64,000 bases of DNA from Methanomassiliicoccales archaeon LGM-DZ1 (GCA_030168595.1 CP115556.1:1704095-1768094), one strand, 5' to 3'; numbered from the stretch's first letter, positions 53,391 to 62,280 are shown. Notes: generated by a model from the sequence alone, not told the origin. A program made the numbers and translations.

Positions 53391-55468
53391 CTCGCCTCCT
53401 CGCGCAGCCCGTCGCTGTCGGCCGCCATCTGCGTCGCGATGGTGCTGAACCTGCGCCTCAGGTCCCCGAGGGACGCCAGCTTCTCGGCGTCGGAGAGCGA
53501 CGCTATCTGCTTCAGGAACGAGAGGTCGGACTCCCCGAACCCGATGGCCAGCACCCTGATGCCGTTGCTCCTGCATTCCTCCGCCTCCTCGACGGCGCGG
53601 TCCCTGTGCCCCCATCTCCCGTCGGTAAGGATGATCACGGTCCTGCTGCCCTCGGTGCCGAACAGCATGTCCTCTGCCACCGGCAGGGGGCTGGCATCGG
53701 TCCCCCTGCCCAGTTTCCCGATCTTCATGTCGGCGAGCGCGGAGGAGATGGGCGCGGTGTTGGAGGACATCTCGATGTAGGTGCGGACCCTGTCGGCGAA
53801 GCCCACCAGCCCGACCCTGGTCCTCGGCCCGGTCACCTTGTTCACGAAGTCCCTGACGGCCTCCTTGACCTCCTGCAGGTTCCCTTCCATGCTGCGGGAC
53901 AGGTCGATGCAGATGACGATCCCGGAATCGATCGGGACGTCGACGGTGCGGTTCCCGGGGGCCTCGCCCATCCATCCGATCTCGTCGGCGGCGGGAGCGG
54001 GCCTGGGGGTGACGACGAGCCTTTTGTCGTTCTGCATGGCCGAGACCTGCACGGTCCCCTCTTTGCTGTAGGAGTACTCGAGGTCTATCACGGCCGAATC
54101 GCCGTAGTTCTCGAAGCCGCGGATCTCGTAGCGCGCGGTCACGGCGCAGTCCAGGGGTATGTCGCTTTCCCCCTGCAGGGTGTACACCTCGATGACATCG
54201 GTGCGGTTCTTCGGCTCTATCCTGAGCGAGCGCCGGCCGGTGCACGGTATGTTGGAGTAGATGGGGATCACCACGTCGTTCACGTAGCGGTTCCCCTCGG
54301 GGTCGGCGGCGAGCACGCCGAGGCTGTGCGAGGTGACCTCGGAGAAGTTGGGGACCGAGCTCCTCGGCCTCTCGGAGTACATATCGGCGAGCACGGCGGC
54401 CCCCTTGGCGACCGCGGTCTCCGCGTCCCGGCGGACGACGACCTTCCACGGGCCCATGGAGGCGACGTAGTCCCTGACCATCGGCATGCGCGAGGACCCG
54501 CCCACGAGGATGGCGTCGTCTATGTCGGAGGGTTTGAGCCCGAGGTCCTTCAGCAGCTCGTTCACGATGTCGCCGGTCTCCTCCAGCAGCCAGCGGGACT
54601 CGGTCTCGAACTCGCTCCTGGTTATGGTGTACCCGGAGCCGTTCTCCCCTCCGCTCTTGCCGAAGCACTCGATGCGGGCGCTGATGCTCTCCTCGTCGGT
54701 GAGCATCTTCTTGTAGTCCTCGCAGAGCACGCTGAGCTTCTCCAGCTCCGCCCCGTCGCTGCGCGGGTCCATGTCGAACTGCTGCTGGAACCTGTTGCAG
54801 ACCATGTTGATGAGGATGTCGTCCCAGTCCTTCCCGCCGAGGGTGTGCATGCCTTTGGTGCCAAGAACGCTGATGTCATCGCCGTCGGCATCGACGACGG
54901 AGGCGTCGAAGGTCCCGCCCCCCAGGTCGTAGACCAGCAGGCGCTTCTTGCCCGCATGGTTGTACCCGTAATGGACGGCGGCCGCCGTGGGCTCGTTGAC
55001 GATCTTCATCACGCTGATCCCGGCGGCGCCCGCCGCGCGGATGGTGGCCCTCCTCTGGATATCGTTGAAGTACGCCGGCACGGTGACGACGGCGCCGGCC
55101 ACATGGCGCCCGAGGCTCTTCTCGGTGTCCTCGACCAGGCGCCTGAGCAGTATGGCCGAGAGGTCCTCGGCGGTGTACTGCTTCCCCATGTACTCGAAGA
55201 TCGGGTCCGTCTCCCCCATATGGCGCTTGAAGAACGCAGCCACGGCGCCCCTGCCCTCGGACTGCATCTCCTTGGCGCTGTCGCCGATCGCTGTCTCCCC
55301 GCCGTCGAAGCATATCACGCTGGGGGTCATCTCCTTCCCCAGTCCGTTCGGGACGATATCGGCCTTCGAGGTGATGGCGTCGAACACCGCCACCGCGCAG
55401 TAAGTTGTGCCGAGATCGATCCCGATGCGCACATCGCCTTTGCCGGCGCTGCCGGAACCCTCTCCCAT
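53387..55468 (-). CDS. Hsp70-vWA fusion protein
   Basis: 693 residues. Residues 12-390 are an Hsp70 ATPase domain (IGIDLGTTYCAVAVF; KIVNEPTAAAVHYGYN; LLVYDLGGGTFDASVVD; AILVGGSSRMPMVRDYV). A substrate-binding beta domain follows (NFSEVTSHSLGVLAADPEGN). From about 510 there is a vWA domain with an intact MIDAS (ICIDLSRSMEG, GRGTDASPL, LTDGRWG) in place of the lid. Start ATG 55468 follows a TATA-like CATTTAATTAG. It is the first gene of the operon. vWA domains bind partners through a metal ion, so this Hsp70 may be tethered to a specific target. Confidence 0.9.
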   Translation of the reverse strand: MGEGSGSAGKGDVRIGIDLGTTYCAVAVFDAITSKADIVPNGLGKEMTPSVICFDGGETAIGDSAKEMQSEGRGAVAAFFKRHMGETDPIFEYMGKQYTAEDLSAILLRRLVEDTEKSLGRHVAGAVVTVPAYFNDIQRRATIRAAGAAGISVMKIVNEPTAAAVHYGYNHAGKKRLLVYDLGGGTFDASVVDADGDDISVLGTKGMHTLGGKDWDDILINMVCNRFQQQFDMDPRSDGAELEKLSVLCEDYKKMLTDEESISARIECFGKSGGENGSGYTITRSEFETESRWLLEETGDIVNELLKDLGLKPSDIDDAILVGGSSRMPMVRDYVASMGPWKVVVRRDAETAVAKGAAVLADMYSERPRSSVPNFSEVTSHSLGVLAADPEGNRYVNDVVIPIYSNIPCTGRRSLRIEPKNRTDVIEVYTLQGESDIPLDCAVTARYEIRGFENYGDSAVIDLEYSYSKEGTVQVSAMQNDKRLVVTPRPAPAADEIGWMGEAPGNRTVDVPIDSGIVICIDLSRSMEGNLQEVKEAVRDFVNKVTGPRTRVGLVGFADRVRTYIEMSSNTAPISSALADMKIGKLGRGTDASPLPVAEDMLFGTEGSRTVIILTDGRWGHRDRAVEEAEECRSNGIRVLAIGFGESDLSFLKQIASLSDAEKLASLGDLRRRFSTIATQMAADSDGLREEAS

Positions 55469-55477
55469 TGTGCATCC

Positions 55478-55510
55478 CGAACGGTGATACGGCGGTCCTC
55501 TAATTAAATG
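55478..55510 (-). promoter_or_regulatory. Promoter of the Hsp70-vWA operon
   Basis: CATTTAATTAG on the minus strand (about 55497-55507) fits a TATA box, placing the transcript start near 55477, 9 nt before ATG 55468. No clear repeat for a heat-shock regulator is seen. Confidence 0.45.
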
Positions 55511-55547
55511 ATTGGAGGCGCGGGGGCTCCCCGCCCCTCCAGGGAGG

Positions 55548-58376
55548 TCAGGCGGAGGCCGCGGCGCCCCTGCCGCGGGCCTTCTTCCCGAACCCGAGGG
55601 CGCGGACGGAGTTGCAGACCGCCAGGATGAGCACGCCCACATCCCCGAAGATGGCCACCCACATCGTGACCAGGTCGGTGGTCGGGGTGAGTATCAGGAT
55701 GGCGAACTTCACCGCCAGGGCCATGGCGATGTTCTCCGCCACGATCCTCTGGGTCTTCCTCGATATCCTGATCGCCTCGGCGACTTTGGAAGGCCTGTCG
55801 TCCATGATGACGGCGTCCGCCGCCTCCACGGCGGAATCCGATCCGATCCCGCCCATGGCGATGCCGGTGTCCGCCCTCGCGAGCGAGGGGGAGTCGTTTA
55901 TCCCGTCGCCCACGAAGCAGGTCCTGCCGCGGGTCCCGGCCATGACCTCCTCCAGGCGGCGTGTCTTGTCCTGGGGGAGCAGCTCGGCGCTGTACCCGTC
56001 CATGCCCAGCTCCACGGCGACATGCTCGGCCGTCCGCTCGCGGTCCCCGGTGAACATGAAGGATTCGATGCCCATCGCGTGCAGCTCGGCCACCGCGGAC
56101 GCCGCATCCTCCTTGAGGGAGTCAGATATCTCGATGCGCCCGGCGTACTTCCCGTCGATGGCTATGCAGACGTCTGCCCCTCCGGAATCCTGCTCGTCCG
56201 GCACGGCGATGCCCTCGGCGGCCATCAGCCCCCTGCTCCCGACGTAGACCGCCCTGCCGTCGACCAGCGCGCTCACGCCCAGCCCGGGCAGGTTCTTGGA
56301 GTCGGAGATCCTGGAGGGATCGATGCCGCCCCCGGCGTACGAGACTATCGACCTCCCGATGGGGTGGCTGGAGTAGGACTCGGCGCAGGCGGCGGCGTCC
56401 GCGATCTCCTCGGCCGAGAACCCTTCCGCCGGCCTGACGGCGGTCACCCCGAAGACGCCCTCGGTGAGCGTCCCGGTCTTGTCGAACACCGCCCTGTCCG
56501 TCTTGGCGAGCATCTCGATGTAGGAGCTGCCCTTGATGAGGATGTTCTCCCTCGAGGCCCGGCCGATACCGCAGAAGTAGGTGAGCGGGACGGAGACCAC
56601 GAGAGCGCACGGGCAGGAGACCACCAGGAAGATCAGGGCCTTGATGACCCAGCCGGACGGATCGTCGGTGAGGAGGGCCCCGCCGGCGGCGATGGCGAGG
56701 GCGCAGCCGACCACGGCAGGGGTGTACCAGCGGGCGAAGCGGGTGATGAACTTCTCCGAGGACGACTTCCTGGCGGACGACTCCTCGATCAGGTTCAGGA
56801 CCTTGGCCGCCGCCGAGTCCTCGTACCTGCGGACGGTGCGGACGCTGACCGCCGACTCCGTCACGATGTACCCGGAAAGCAGCTCGTCGCCCGGCCCGAT
56901 GCGTCTGGGTACCGACTCGCCGGTCATGGCCTTGGTGTCCGCGTAGCTCTCCCCTTTGATTACTATGCAGTCTATCGGCACCATTTCTCCGGGGGCGATG
57001 ATGAGCTCGCTCCCCGGGGCCACCTCCTCCGGGTCCTTCCTTACGGCCTTCCCGTCCTCGACGACCGTCGCGAACGGGGCCTTCAGCGCCATCAGGGCCT
57101 TGACGTTGGACCTGCTGCGGCTCACCGCGCGGTCCTCGAAATACTCCCCGATTTGATAGAACGCCATCACAGCGACGGATTCCGTCCAGTAATCCGAATC
57201 CGGGTCCAGGCAGCTGACGGCCAGGGCCCCGACGGTAGCGACCGTCATCAGGAACTTCTCGTCCAGGAAGCCTGCTTTCAGGAGGTTCCTGATGCCCCCG
57301 ATGATGACATCGTACCCGATGACGGCGAGGCCGGCTCCGAATATGATGGCCAGCACAGCGCTGTCGTGGGTCAGGGAGTAATCGTCGATGTACTCGAGCC
57401 AGATGCCGAAGGCTATGAACACGGCCGCGGCGGCTATGCGGAGGGGCATCATGCCCTTCCCGCCCTCTTCCTCCTCTTCCTCGGCAGGGCGCTTCCCCGG
57501 AACGGTCTCCTTCATGGAGAACTCGTCCTCGGCCCCGCGGGCGGTCTCCTCCACCTTTCCGATGATCATCGGATAATCCTTCTCGAACTCCGGCTTCAGG
57601 CGGAGGCGCATCCTCTTCCCGACGAAGTCGATCCTAACGGACTCGACCTCGTCCATGGCGGCGATGGCGTTCTCCACCTTCATGGCGCAGTTGGGGCAAT
57701 CCACATCGATCACGAACGTGTGCTGGACGGACCCGGTGTTCTCATGCTCGTCCACTGCGGCATGCTCATGATGGGCGCCGCATGAGCATGCACAACTGTC
57801 CTCATGCTCATGTCCATGCTCATGTCCATGCCCATCATGCTTTGCGGGCGCGCCTTTCGGGGGAAGCGCAGGGCATTCAGGGTCCGCGCCGTCGTCCTCG
57901 ATCTCCTTCATGGAGAAGCCGTCGGCGGCATCGACCGCGGTTTCCGCGACCTTCTCCAGAACATCCCCGCCGATGCCGTCGAACTCGCTCCTTAAGGTGA
58001 CGTACATCCTTCTGCGTGCGCCGTCGGTCCTGGCATCCTCGACCTCGTCGAGCTCGTTTACCGCGGCCTCGGCCCTGTCCGCGCATTCGGGGCTGCAGGC
58101 GCCGATATCGAAAACATGGCGTCTGGCTCTTTCGTCCGCGACCCTTTCGGTAACATCGCTGAGCTTGAAATCGGGCTCGGCAGCGGAGGCGGCCTCGCTC
58201 ACAGCGGCGAGGACCTCAGGATACCTGCCCCTGATGGAATCGTCCACTTCTATGTGCATCGTCTGGGTCTCGAAATCCACCGAAGCATTCGATATCCCGG
58301 AGACCTCGGAAACGGCCTTCTCCACCTTCTCGGCGCAGTGAGGGCAGTCCACCTCGATCTCGAAGATGCGCTCCAT
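55548..58376 (-). CDS. P1B-type heavy-metal ATPase with three HMA-like domains and His-rich loop
   Basis: 942 residues. Three N-terminal HMA-like domains carry CPHC, CSPEC and CPNC metal sites, with a His/Cys-rich segment between the second and third (HDGHGHEHGHEHEDSCACSC). The pump core has the CPC motif (SCPCALVVSVPLTYF), DKTGTLTEG, the SSHPIGRSI nucleotide site and GDGINDSPSLARADTGIAMG. CPC with a late conserved Asp (TPTTDL) fits the Zn/Cd/Co-type (P1B-2) exporters. The start lies inside the end of the arsR gene. Regulation is probably by that ArsR. Confidence 0.92.
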   Translation of the reverse strand: MERIFEIEVDCPHCAEKVEKAVSEVSGISNASVDFETQTMHIEVDDSIRGRYPEVLAAVSEAASAAEPDFKLSDVTERVADERARRHVFDIGACSPECADRAEAAVNELDEVEDARTDGARRRMYVTLRSEFDGIGGDVLEKVAETAVDAADGFSMKEIEDDGADPECPALPPKGAPAKHDGHGHEHGHEHEDSCACSCGAHHEHAAVDEHENTGSVQHTFVIDVDCPNCAMKVENAIAAMDEVESVRIDFVGKRMRLRLKPEFEKDYPMIIGKVEETARGAEDEFSMKETVPGKRPAEEEEEEGGKGMMPLRIAAAAVFIAFGIWLEYIDDYSLTHDSAVLAIIFGAGLAVIGYDVIIGGIRNLLKAGFLDEKFLMTVATVGALAVSCLDPDSDYWTESVAVMAFYQIGEYFEDRAVSRSRSNVKALMALKAPFATVVEDGKAVRKDPEEVAPGSELIIAPGEMVPIDCIVIKGESYADTKAMTGESVPRRIGPGDELLSGYIVTESAVSVRTVRRYEDSAAAKVLNLIEESSARKSSSEKFITRFARWYTPAVVGCALAIAAGGALLTDDPSGWVIKALIFLVVSCPCALVVSVPLTYFCGIGRASRENILIKGSSYIEMLAKTDRAVFDKTGTLTEGVFGVTAVRPAEGFSAEEIADAAACAESYSSHPIGRSIVSYAGGGIDPSRISDSKNLPGLGVSALVDGRAVYVGSRGLMAAEGIAVPDEQDSGGADVCIAIDGKYAGRIEISDSLKEDAASAVAELHAMGIESFMFTGDRERTAEHVAVELGMDGYSAELLPQDKTRRLEEVMAGTRGRTCFVGDGINDSPSLARADTGIAMGGIGSDSAVEAADAVIMDDRPSKVAEAIRISRKTQRIVAENIAMALAVKFAILILTPTTDLVTMWVAIFGDVGVLILAVCNSVRALGFGKKARGRGAAASA

Positions 58377-58726
58377 CGCTTCTCCTCCTTGATGTGGGCG
58401 AGGGCGGTGCTGAGCAGCATCTCGATATGCTCGTCGCAGAGGGAGTAATAGACCTGCTTCCCGCTCCTCCTCGAGGCCACTAAGTCGGCGTCCTTCAGCG
58501 TCTTCAGCTGGTGGGAGGCCGCAGACATCGAGATGTTCAGGGATTTGGAGATCCCCCTGACGCACATCTCGCTCTCGTGGAGGGCCCACATGATCCTCAC
58601 GCGGGTACTGTCCGCGAACACTTTGAAAAGATCGGCAATATCGAAGATCGTGTCGTCGTCCAGCATCCCGCGGCGGATCTTCCCGACGAACTCGTCGGTC
58701 TCGCAATCGCAGATTTCGTCGCTCAT
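58250..58726 (-). CDS. ArsR/SmtB-family metal-responsive repressor
   Basis: 158 residues from ATG 58726. The N-terminus has a Cys-rich CDCE motif (EICDCETDEF), the winged helix is FKVFADSTRVRIMWALHESE with the typical CVRGISKSLNISMSAASHQL recognition helix and the wing SGKQVYYSLCDEH. This is the CadC/SmtB type. The normal end (about HIKEE, near 58385) lacks a stop, and the frame goes on for 126 nt inside the ATPase gene, adding an Arg/Ser-rich tail. A strong operator lies just upstream. Confidence 0.9.
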   Translation of the reverse strand: MSDEICDCETDEFVGKIRRGMLDDDTIFDIADLFKVFADSTRVRIMWALHESEMCVRGISKSLNISMSAASHQLKTLKDADLVASRRSGKQVYYSLCDEHIEMLLSTALAHIKEEKRWSASSRSRWTALTAPRRWRRPFPRSPGYRMLRWISRPRRCT

Positions 58727-58730
58727 CGTA

Positions 58731-58782
58731 TCACTTGAATGATTGTTCAATTGTTCAAGTGAACAACCGAAGTGCGATATAT
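58731..58782 (-). promoter_or_regulatory. ArsR operator and promoter
   Basis: TTGTTCA-AG-TGAACAA (58751-58766) is a perfect inverted repeat of the SmtB/ArsR type, and TCACTTGAA (58731-58739) pairs with TTCAAGTGA (58754-58762) as a second overlapping repeat. The TATA-like AGTATATATCG (about 58771-58781) places the transcript start near 58752, inside the operator, ideal for repression of the arsR-ATPase operon. Confidence 0.8.
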
Positions 58783-58869
58783 ACTTTAGCGGAGGAAAAA
58801 GCGGGCCAGCGGCCTCATCCGCAGAAAATGCGGATGAGGGAGGTCCGGAATCCAGGGAGGCTGTCTGGG

Positions 58870-60849
58870 TCACTCGGACAGGGGCGCCTTGTCTCTGGCT
58901 TGCTCCAGGGCCTTGATGTCCTTCTTCCTGGAGAACCCGAGGGCGCGGAAGGAGTTGCAGACAGCGATGATCAGCACCCCGACGTCTCCGAAGATGGCCA
59001 CCCACATGTTGACCAGGTCCGTGGTCGGGGTGAGCGCCAGGATGGTGAACTTGATGAGCAGGGAGACCGCGATGTTCTCCAGGACGATCCTCTGGGTATG
59101 CCTCGATATCCTCACCGCGGCCGGGACCTTGGAGGGCCTGTCGTCCATGATGACGGCATCCGCCGCCTCCACGGCGGAATCCGATCCGATCCCGCCCATC
59201 GCTATCCCCGCATCGGCGCGGGCGAGCGAGGGCGAATCGTTGATGCCGTCTCCGACGAAGCAGACAGTGCCGTCCGTGTCCTTCATGAGCTCCTCGAGCG
59301 CCGAGGTCTTGTCCTGCGGGAGCATGTCCGCCCTATATCCTTCGAGACCCAGTTCCGATGCGAGCCCGGAAGCGGCCTTCTCGGAGTCCCCGGTGAACAT
59401 GTACGACGAGATCCCCATCGAGCGCAGTTCCGAGACTGCCTGCGCCGAATCGGCCTTGATGCGGTCGGAGATGACGATGAGCCCGGCGTAAACGCCGCCG
59501 GCCGCCACGAAGACGTTCGTCTTGGATTCGTCCGCGGAAGGAACGGCGATGCCCTCCTGCCTCATCATGGCCGCGTTCCCGGCGGAGATCTTCCTGCCGT
59601 CTACAACTGCGGACACTCCCATGCCGGGGACAGCGGAGCCTTCAGTCGCCTCCGGCAGGCCCTCGGCGCCGCCCGCATAGGAGACGATCGACCTGGCGAT
59701 CGGGTGGTCGGAGAGGCTCTCGGCCGACGCTGCGAGGGAGATGAGCTCCTCGGCGGTGAAACCTTCGGCCGGCCTGACGCTGACGACCTCGAACACGCCC
59801 TCGGTGAGCGTCCCGGTCTTGTCGAACACGACCTTCTCCGTCTTGGAGATGGACTCGATGTACGAGCTCCCCTTGAGGAGGATGCCCTCCCTCGAGGCAC
59901 GGCCTATCCCGCAGTAGTAGGTGAGGGGTATGGAGACGACGAGCGCGCAGGGGCAGGAGACCACGAGGCAGAGCACGGCCCTGTAGACCCAGTCGTCCCA
60001 GTTGCCGGGGTCGGCTGCCGAACCGATGACGGCCACCAGCGCTGCCAGGGCGACGACGGCGGGCGTGTACCACTTGGCGAAGCGGGTGATGAACTTCTCG
60101 GGCCTCGATTTCCTGGCAGAAGATTCCCCGATGAGTTTCAGGACCCTGGCGGAGGCTGAGTCGCTATAAGCGCAGGAGGTCCTGATCCTGAGCGCGCCGT
60201 CGATGCTTATGCATCCCGACAGGACGCTGTCTCCCGGGCCGGCGTGCCTGGGGACCGACTCGCCGGTCATGGCCTTGGAATCTATGTATCCTGAACCGTC
60301 GACGATGGTGCCGTCGATGGGAATCATCTCCCCCGGCTTCACGAGGACGGTCTCCCCGATCCCGACGTCCTCGGGGGCGGCCTTGATCACTTCGTCCCCG
60401 CGGATGACATTGGCGTAGGGGGCCTTCAGTGCCAGGAGCGCTTTGACGCTGGTGCGGCTGCGCCCCACGGCGGCCCCTTCGAAGACCTCCCCTATCTGAT
60501 AGAAGGTCATGACGGCCACCGATTCGGTCCAGTAGCCGATGCACAGGGCCGCTAAGGCCGCGATCGACATCAGCATCTTCTCGTCCAGGGACAGGTGCCC
60601 GCAGACATTGCGGACGCCCTCGGCGATGACGTCCCAGCCGACGATGAGGAGGCCGATGAGGAATATCACGCGGAGCGCGGCCCCGCTGAGGCCGAAATCA
60701 TCGACATATTCGGTGTAAAGGCCCAGCGCCACGAAGCACAGCCCGACGGCGATCCTGGCCCCCAGGTGCCCGCTGATGCTCTCTCCGAGCTCTTCCTCCT
60801 CGGCATAGCATGAGGAGCAGTACTCTTCCTCCTCGCCCAATGAACTCAC
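58870..60849 (-). CDS. P1B-type heavy-metal ATPase without HMA domain
   Basis: 659 residues, close paralogue of the core of the ATPase at 55548. It keeps SCPCALVVSIPLTYYCG, DKTGTLTEG, SDHPIARSI and GDGINDSPSLARADAGIAMG. Instead of HMA domains the N-terminus is a short acidic tail with CSSCY and Glu runs (GEEEEYCSSCYAEEEELGES). Likely exports Zn, Cd or Co ions. It is 82 nt from the arsR operon promoter region but has its own upstream repeats, so it is separately controlled. Confidence 0.92.
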   Translation of the reverse strand: MSSLGEEEEYCSSCYAEEEELGESISGHLGARIAVGLCFVALGLYTEYVDDFGLSGAALRVIFLIGLLIVGWDVIAEGVRNVCGHLSLDEKMLMSIAALAALCIGYWTESVAVMTFYQIGEVFEGAAVGRSRTSVKALLALKAPYANVIRGDEVIKAAPEDVGIGETVLVKPGEMIPIDGTIVDGSGYIDSKAMTGESVPRHAGPGDSVLSGCISIDGALRIRTSCAYSDSASARVLKLIGESSARKSRPEKFITRFAKWYTPAVVALAALVAVIGSAADPGNWDDWVYRAVLCLVVSCPCALVVSIPLTYYCGIGRASREGILLKGSSYIESISKTEKVVFDKTGTLTEGVFEVVSVRPAEGFTAEELISLAASAESLSDHPIARSIVSYAGGAEGLPEATEGSAVPGMGVSAVVDGRKISAGNAAMMRQEGIAVPSADESKTNVFVAAGGVYAGLIVISDRIKADSAQAVSELRSMGISSYMFTGDSEKAASGLASELGLEGYRADMLPQDKTSALEELMKDTDGTVCFVGDGINDSPSLARADAGIAMGGIGSDSAVEAADAVIMDDRPSKVPAAVRISRHTQRIVLENIAVSLLIKFTILALTPTTDLVNMWVAIFGDVGVLIIAVCNSFRALGFSRKKDIKALEQARDKAPLSE

Positions 60850-60867
60850 AACCTATATCCGAAGGCC

Positions 60868-60900
60868 GTGTTGTTACGAACACAACCTTTTCGTGTTACG
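60868..60900. promoter_or_regulatory. Possible operator upstream of the second metal ATPase
   Basis: GTGTT-GTTACG-AACAC (60868-60883) is an inverted repeat, overlapped by GTTGT...ACAAC, and CGTGTTACG recurs at 60892-60900. It differs from the TTGTTCA/TGAACAA site of the other operon, so a different regulator is likely. Confidence 0.4.
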
Positions 60901-61029
60901 TATTAAGTCATCCCATAAATAACCATTTAATCAATCCATCATGGAACACCTGTCCAACTCCAGCATGTGTGATGCGTTCGGAGCGCCTCGAAAAATACCG
61001 TTTTATATACCGGAGCCGCTGATGCGGCC

Positions 61030-61992
61030 ATGGACGCGGAGGAAGCCGGGAAACTGTGCATGCAGGCGGCCTGCATGGCATCCGGGACGGGCTGTCCCAA
61101 GGACCCGAAGGGCGCCGCGGCGATCTTCCGCGCTGTTGCGGATTCGGGCCGTGCCGAGGGGTACTTCGGGCTCGCCGAGCTCACGGCCTCCGGGAACGGG
61201 GTCCCCCGCGACGAGGATGCGGCAGTGGACCTCTACGAGAAGGCGATGTCCCTCGGGAGCGTGCCGGCCGCCTACCGCCTGGCACATTATTATTGGGAGG
61301 GGCCGAGGGAGGACCTTCTCCGCTGCTTCGAGTGCCTGAGGCAATGCTGCGATGCGGGGTTCGCCCCCGCCTACGACGGCATGGGCGACGCCCACTATTA
61401 CGGACGGGGGACTCCTGCGGACCCGGCGGAGGCCGCCGTATGGTACAGGAAAGGCGCGGATTCCGGGAACGCCGTCTGCTTGTTCAAGCTCGGGTGCATG
61501 CATGAATCAGGCATCGGCGTCGGCAAGGACCCGGCCGCGGCGGAGAAGTGCTTCCTGCGCGCCGCCGAGGCCGGCCTCCCCGAGGCGCAGTTCAGGATGG
61601 CCGCCCTCGAGTACGACAAGGGGACCCCGGAAGGGAAGAAGGCCGCCGCGGGATGGTACAGGGCGTGCTCGGGGGAATACTCGGTCGCCGAGTTCAACCT
61701 GGCCTGCATGATGCTGTCCGGCGAGGGGACCGATAAGGACTCGGCCGGAGCTTACAGGATCTTCCTCGGCCTTGCCGGGAAGGGAGATGCCGATGCGATG
61801 TTCCAGGCGGGCAGAATGCTCATCGACGGGGTCGGCGTGGAGCAGAACGCCGAAGAGGGTTTCCGCTGGATGGGGAAGGCCGCCCGCGCGGGGAGCCCGG
61901 AGGCCAAGCAGCTCGTCGAAGGGCTGAGGAGGGCCCAGAACGCCCAGCTGATCCACATCGACGGGGATAAAACAGATAACGGGAGAAGGTGA
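61030..61992 (+). CDS. Sel1-repeat (SEL1-like TPR) protein
   Basis: 320 residues made of about eight Sel1-like repeats of 36 residues (e.g. PAEAAVWYRKGADSGNAVCL, and GFRWMGKAARAGSPEAKQLV). No signal peptide. Cys residues are frequent, which is unusual for the family. TATA box TTTTATATACC (about 60999-61009) lies 26 nt before the ATG, so the mRNA is leaderless. Probably a scaffold; partner unknown. Confidence 0.88.
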   Translation: MDAEEAGKLCMQAACMASGTGCPKDPKGAAAIFRAVADSGRAEGYFGLAELTASGNGVPRDEDAAVDLYEKAMSLGSVPAAYRLAHYYWEGPREDLLRCFECLRQCCDAGFAPAYDGMGDAHYYGRGTPADPAEAAVWYRKGADSGNAVCLFKLGCMHESGIGVGKDPAAAEKCFLRAAEAGLPEAQFRMAALEYDKGTPEGKKAAAGWYRACSGEYSVAEFNLACMMLSGEGTDKDSAGAYRIFLGLAGKGDADAMFQAGRMLIDGVGVEQNAEEGFRWMGKAARAGSPEAKQLVEGLRRAQNAQLIHIDGDKTDNGRR

Positions 61993-62001
61993 CGGCCGCC
62001 C

Positions 62002-62190
62002 TCATCTCCTCTCCGGAGGCTTCCCTCCGTAGATTCCGTCCTTTCTGACGGTGGCATGCTCGTTCCCGGAGCGTGGCCTCTCCTTCGGGGCGTTGTTCTT
62101 GGGCGTGCGGAGCTGGCGCCAGGTCCCTACGGCCGCCAGGATGACGACGGCGAGGACGACCGCGAGCATCTCAGCGGTTGCACTGTTCAT
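62002..62190 (-). CDS. Small single-span membrane protein near the feo genes
   Basis: 62 residues: one N-terminal membrane span (AEMLAVVLAVVILAAVG) and a basic tail with RPRSGNEHATVRKDG. The tail resembles RPHASVRKER of the Cys-rich peptide encoded upstream, so it may be a diverged relative of the FeoB-associated peptides that has lost the cysteines. It is 90 nt downstream of that gene. Confidence 0.6.
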   Translation of the reverse strand: MNSATAEMLAVVLAVVILAAVGTWRQLRTPKNNAPKERPRSGNEHATVRKDGIYGGKPPERR

Positions 62191-62280
62191 GCAGACGGAT
62201 TCCGACGACCCGCGATAAAAGAATTGCGGCGGTGCCGCCGCATAAGTTGTTTGCAGGGCCGTTCCCGGCCCCGCGGGGTT

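Noticed and set aside
50382..53780. 1132-codon open frame on the plus strand opposite the chaperone operon
   Set aside because: It is antisense to proteins with clear motifs, is rich in residues typical of shadow frames in GC-rich DNA (Arg, Gly, Asp, His, Val) and has no recognisable domain.
57780..57842. Tandem CATGCTCATGTC units as a possible regulatory repeat
   Set aside because: They encode the His-rich metal-binding loop of the ATPase and need no further explanation.
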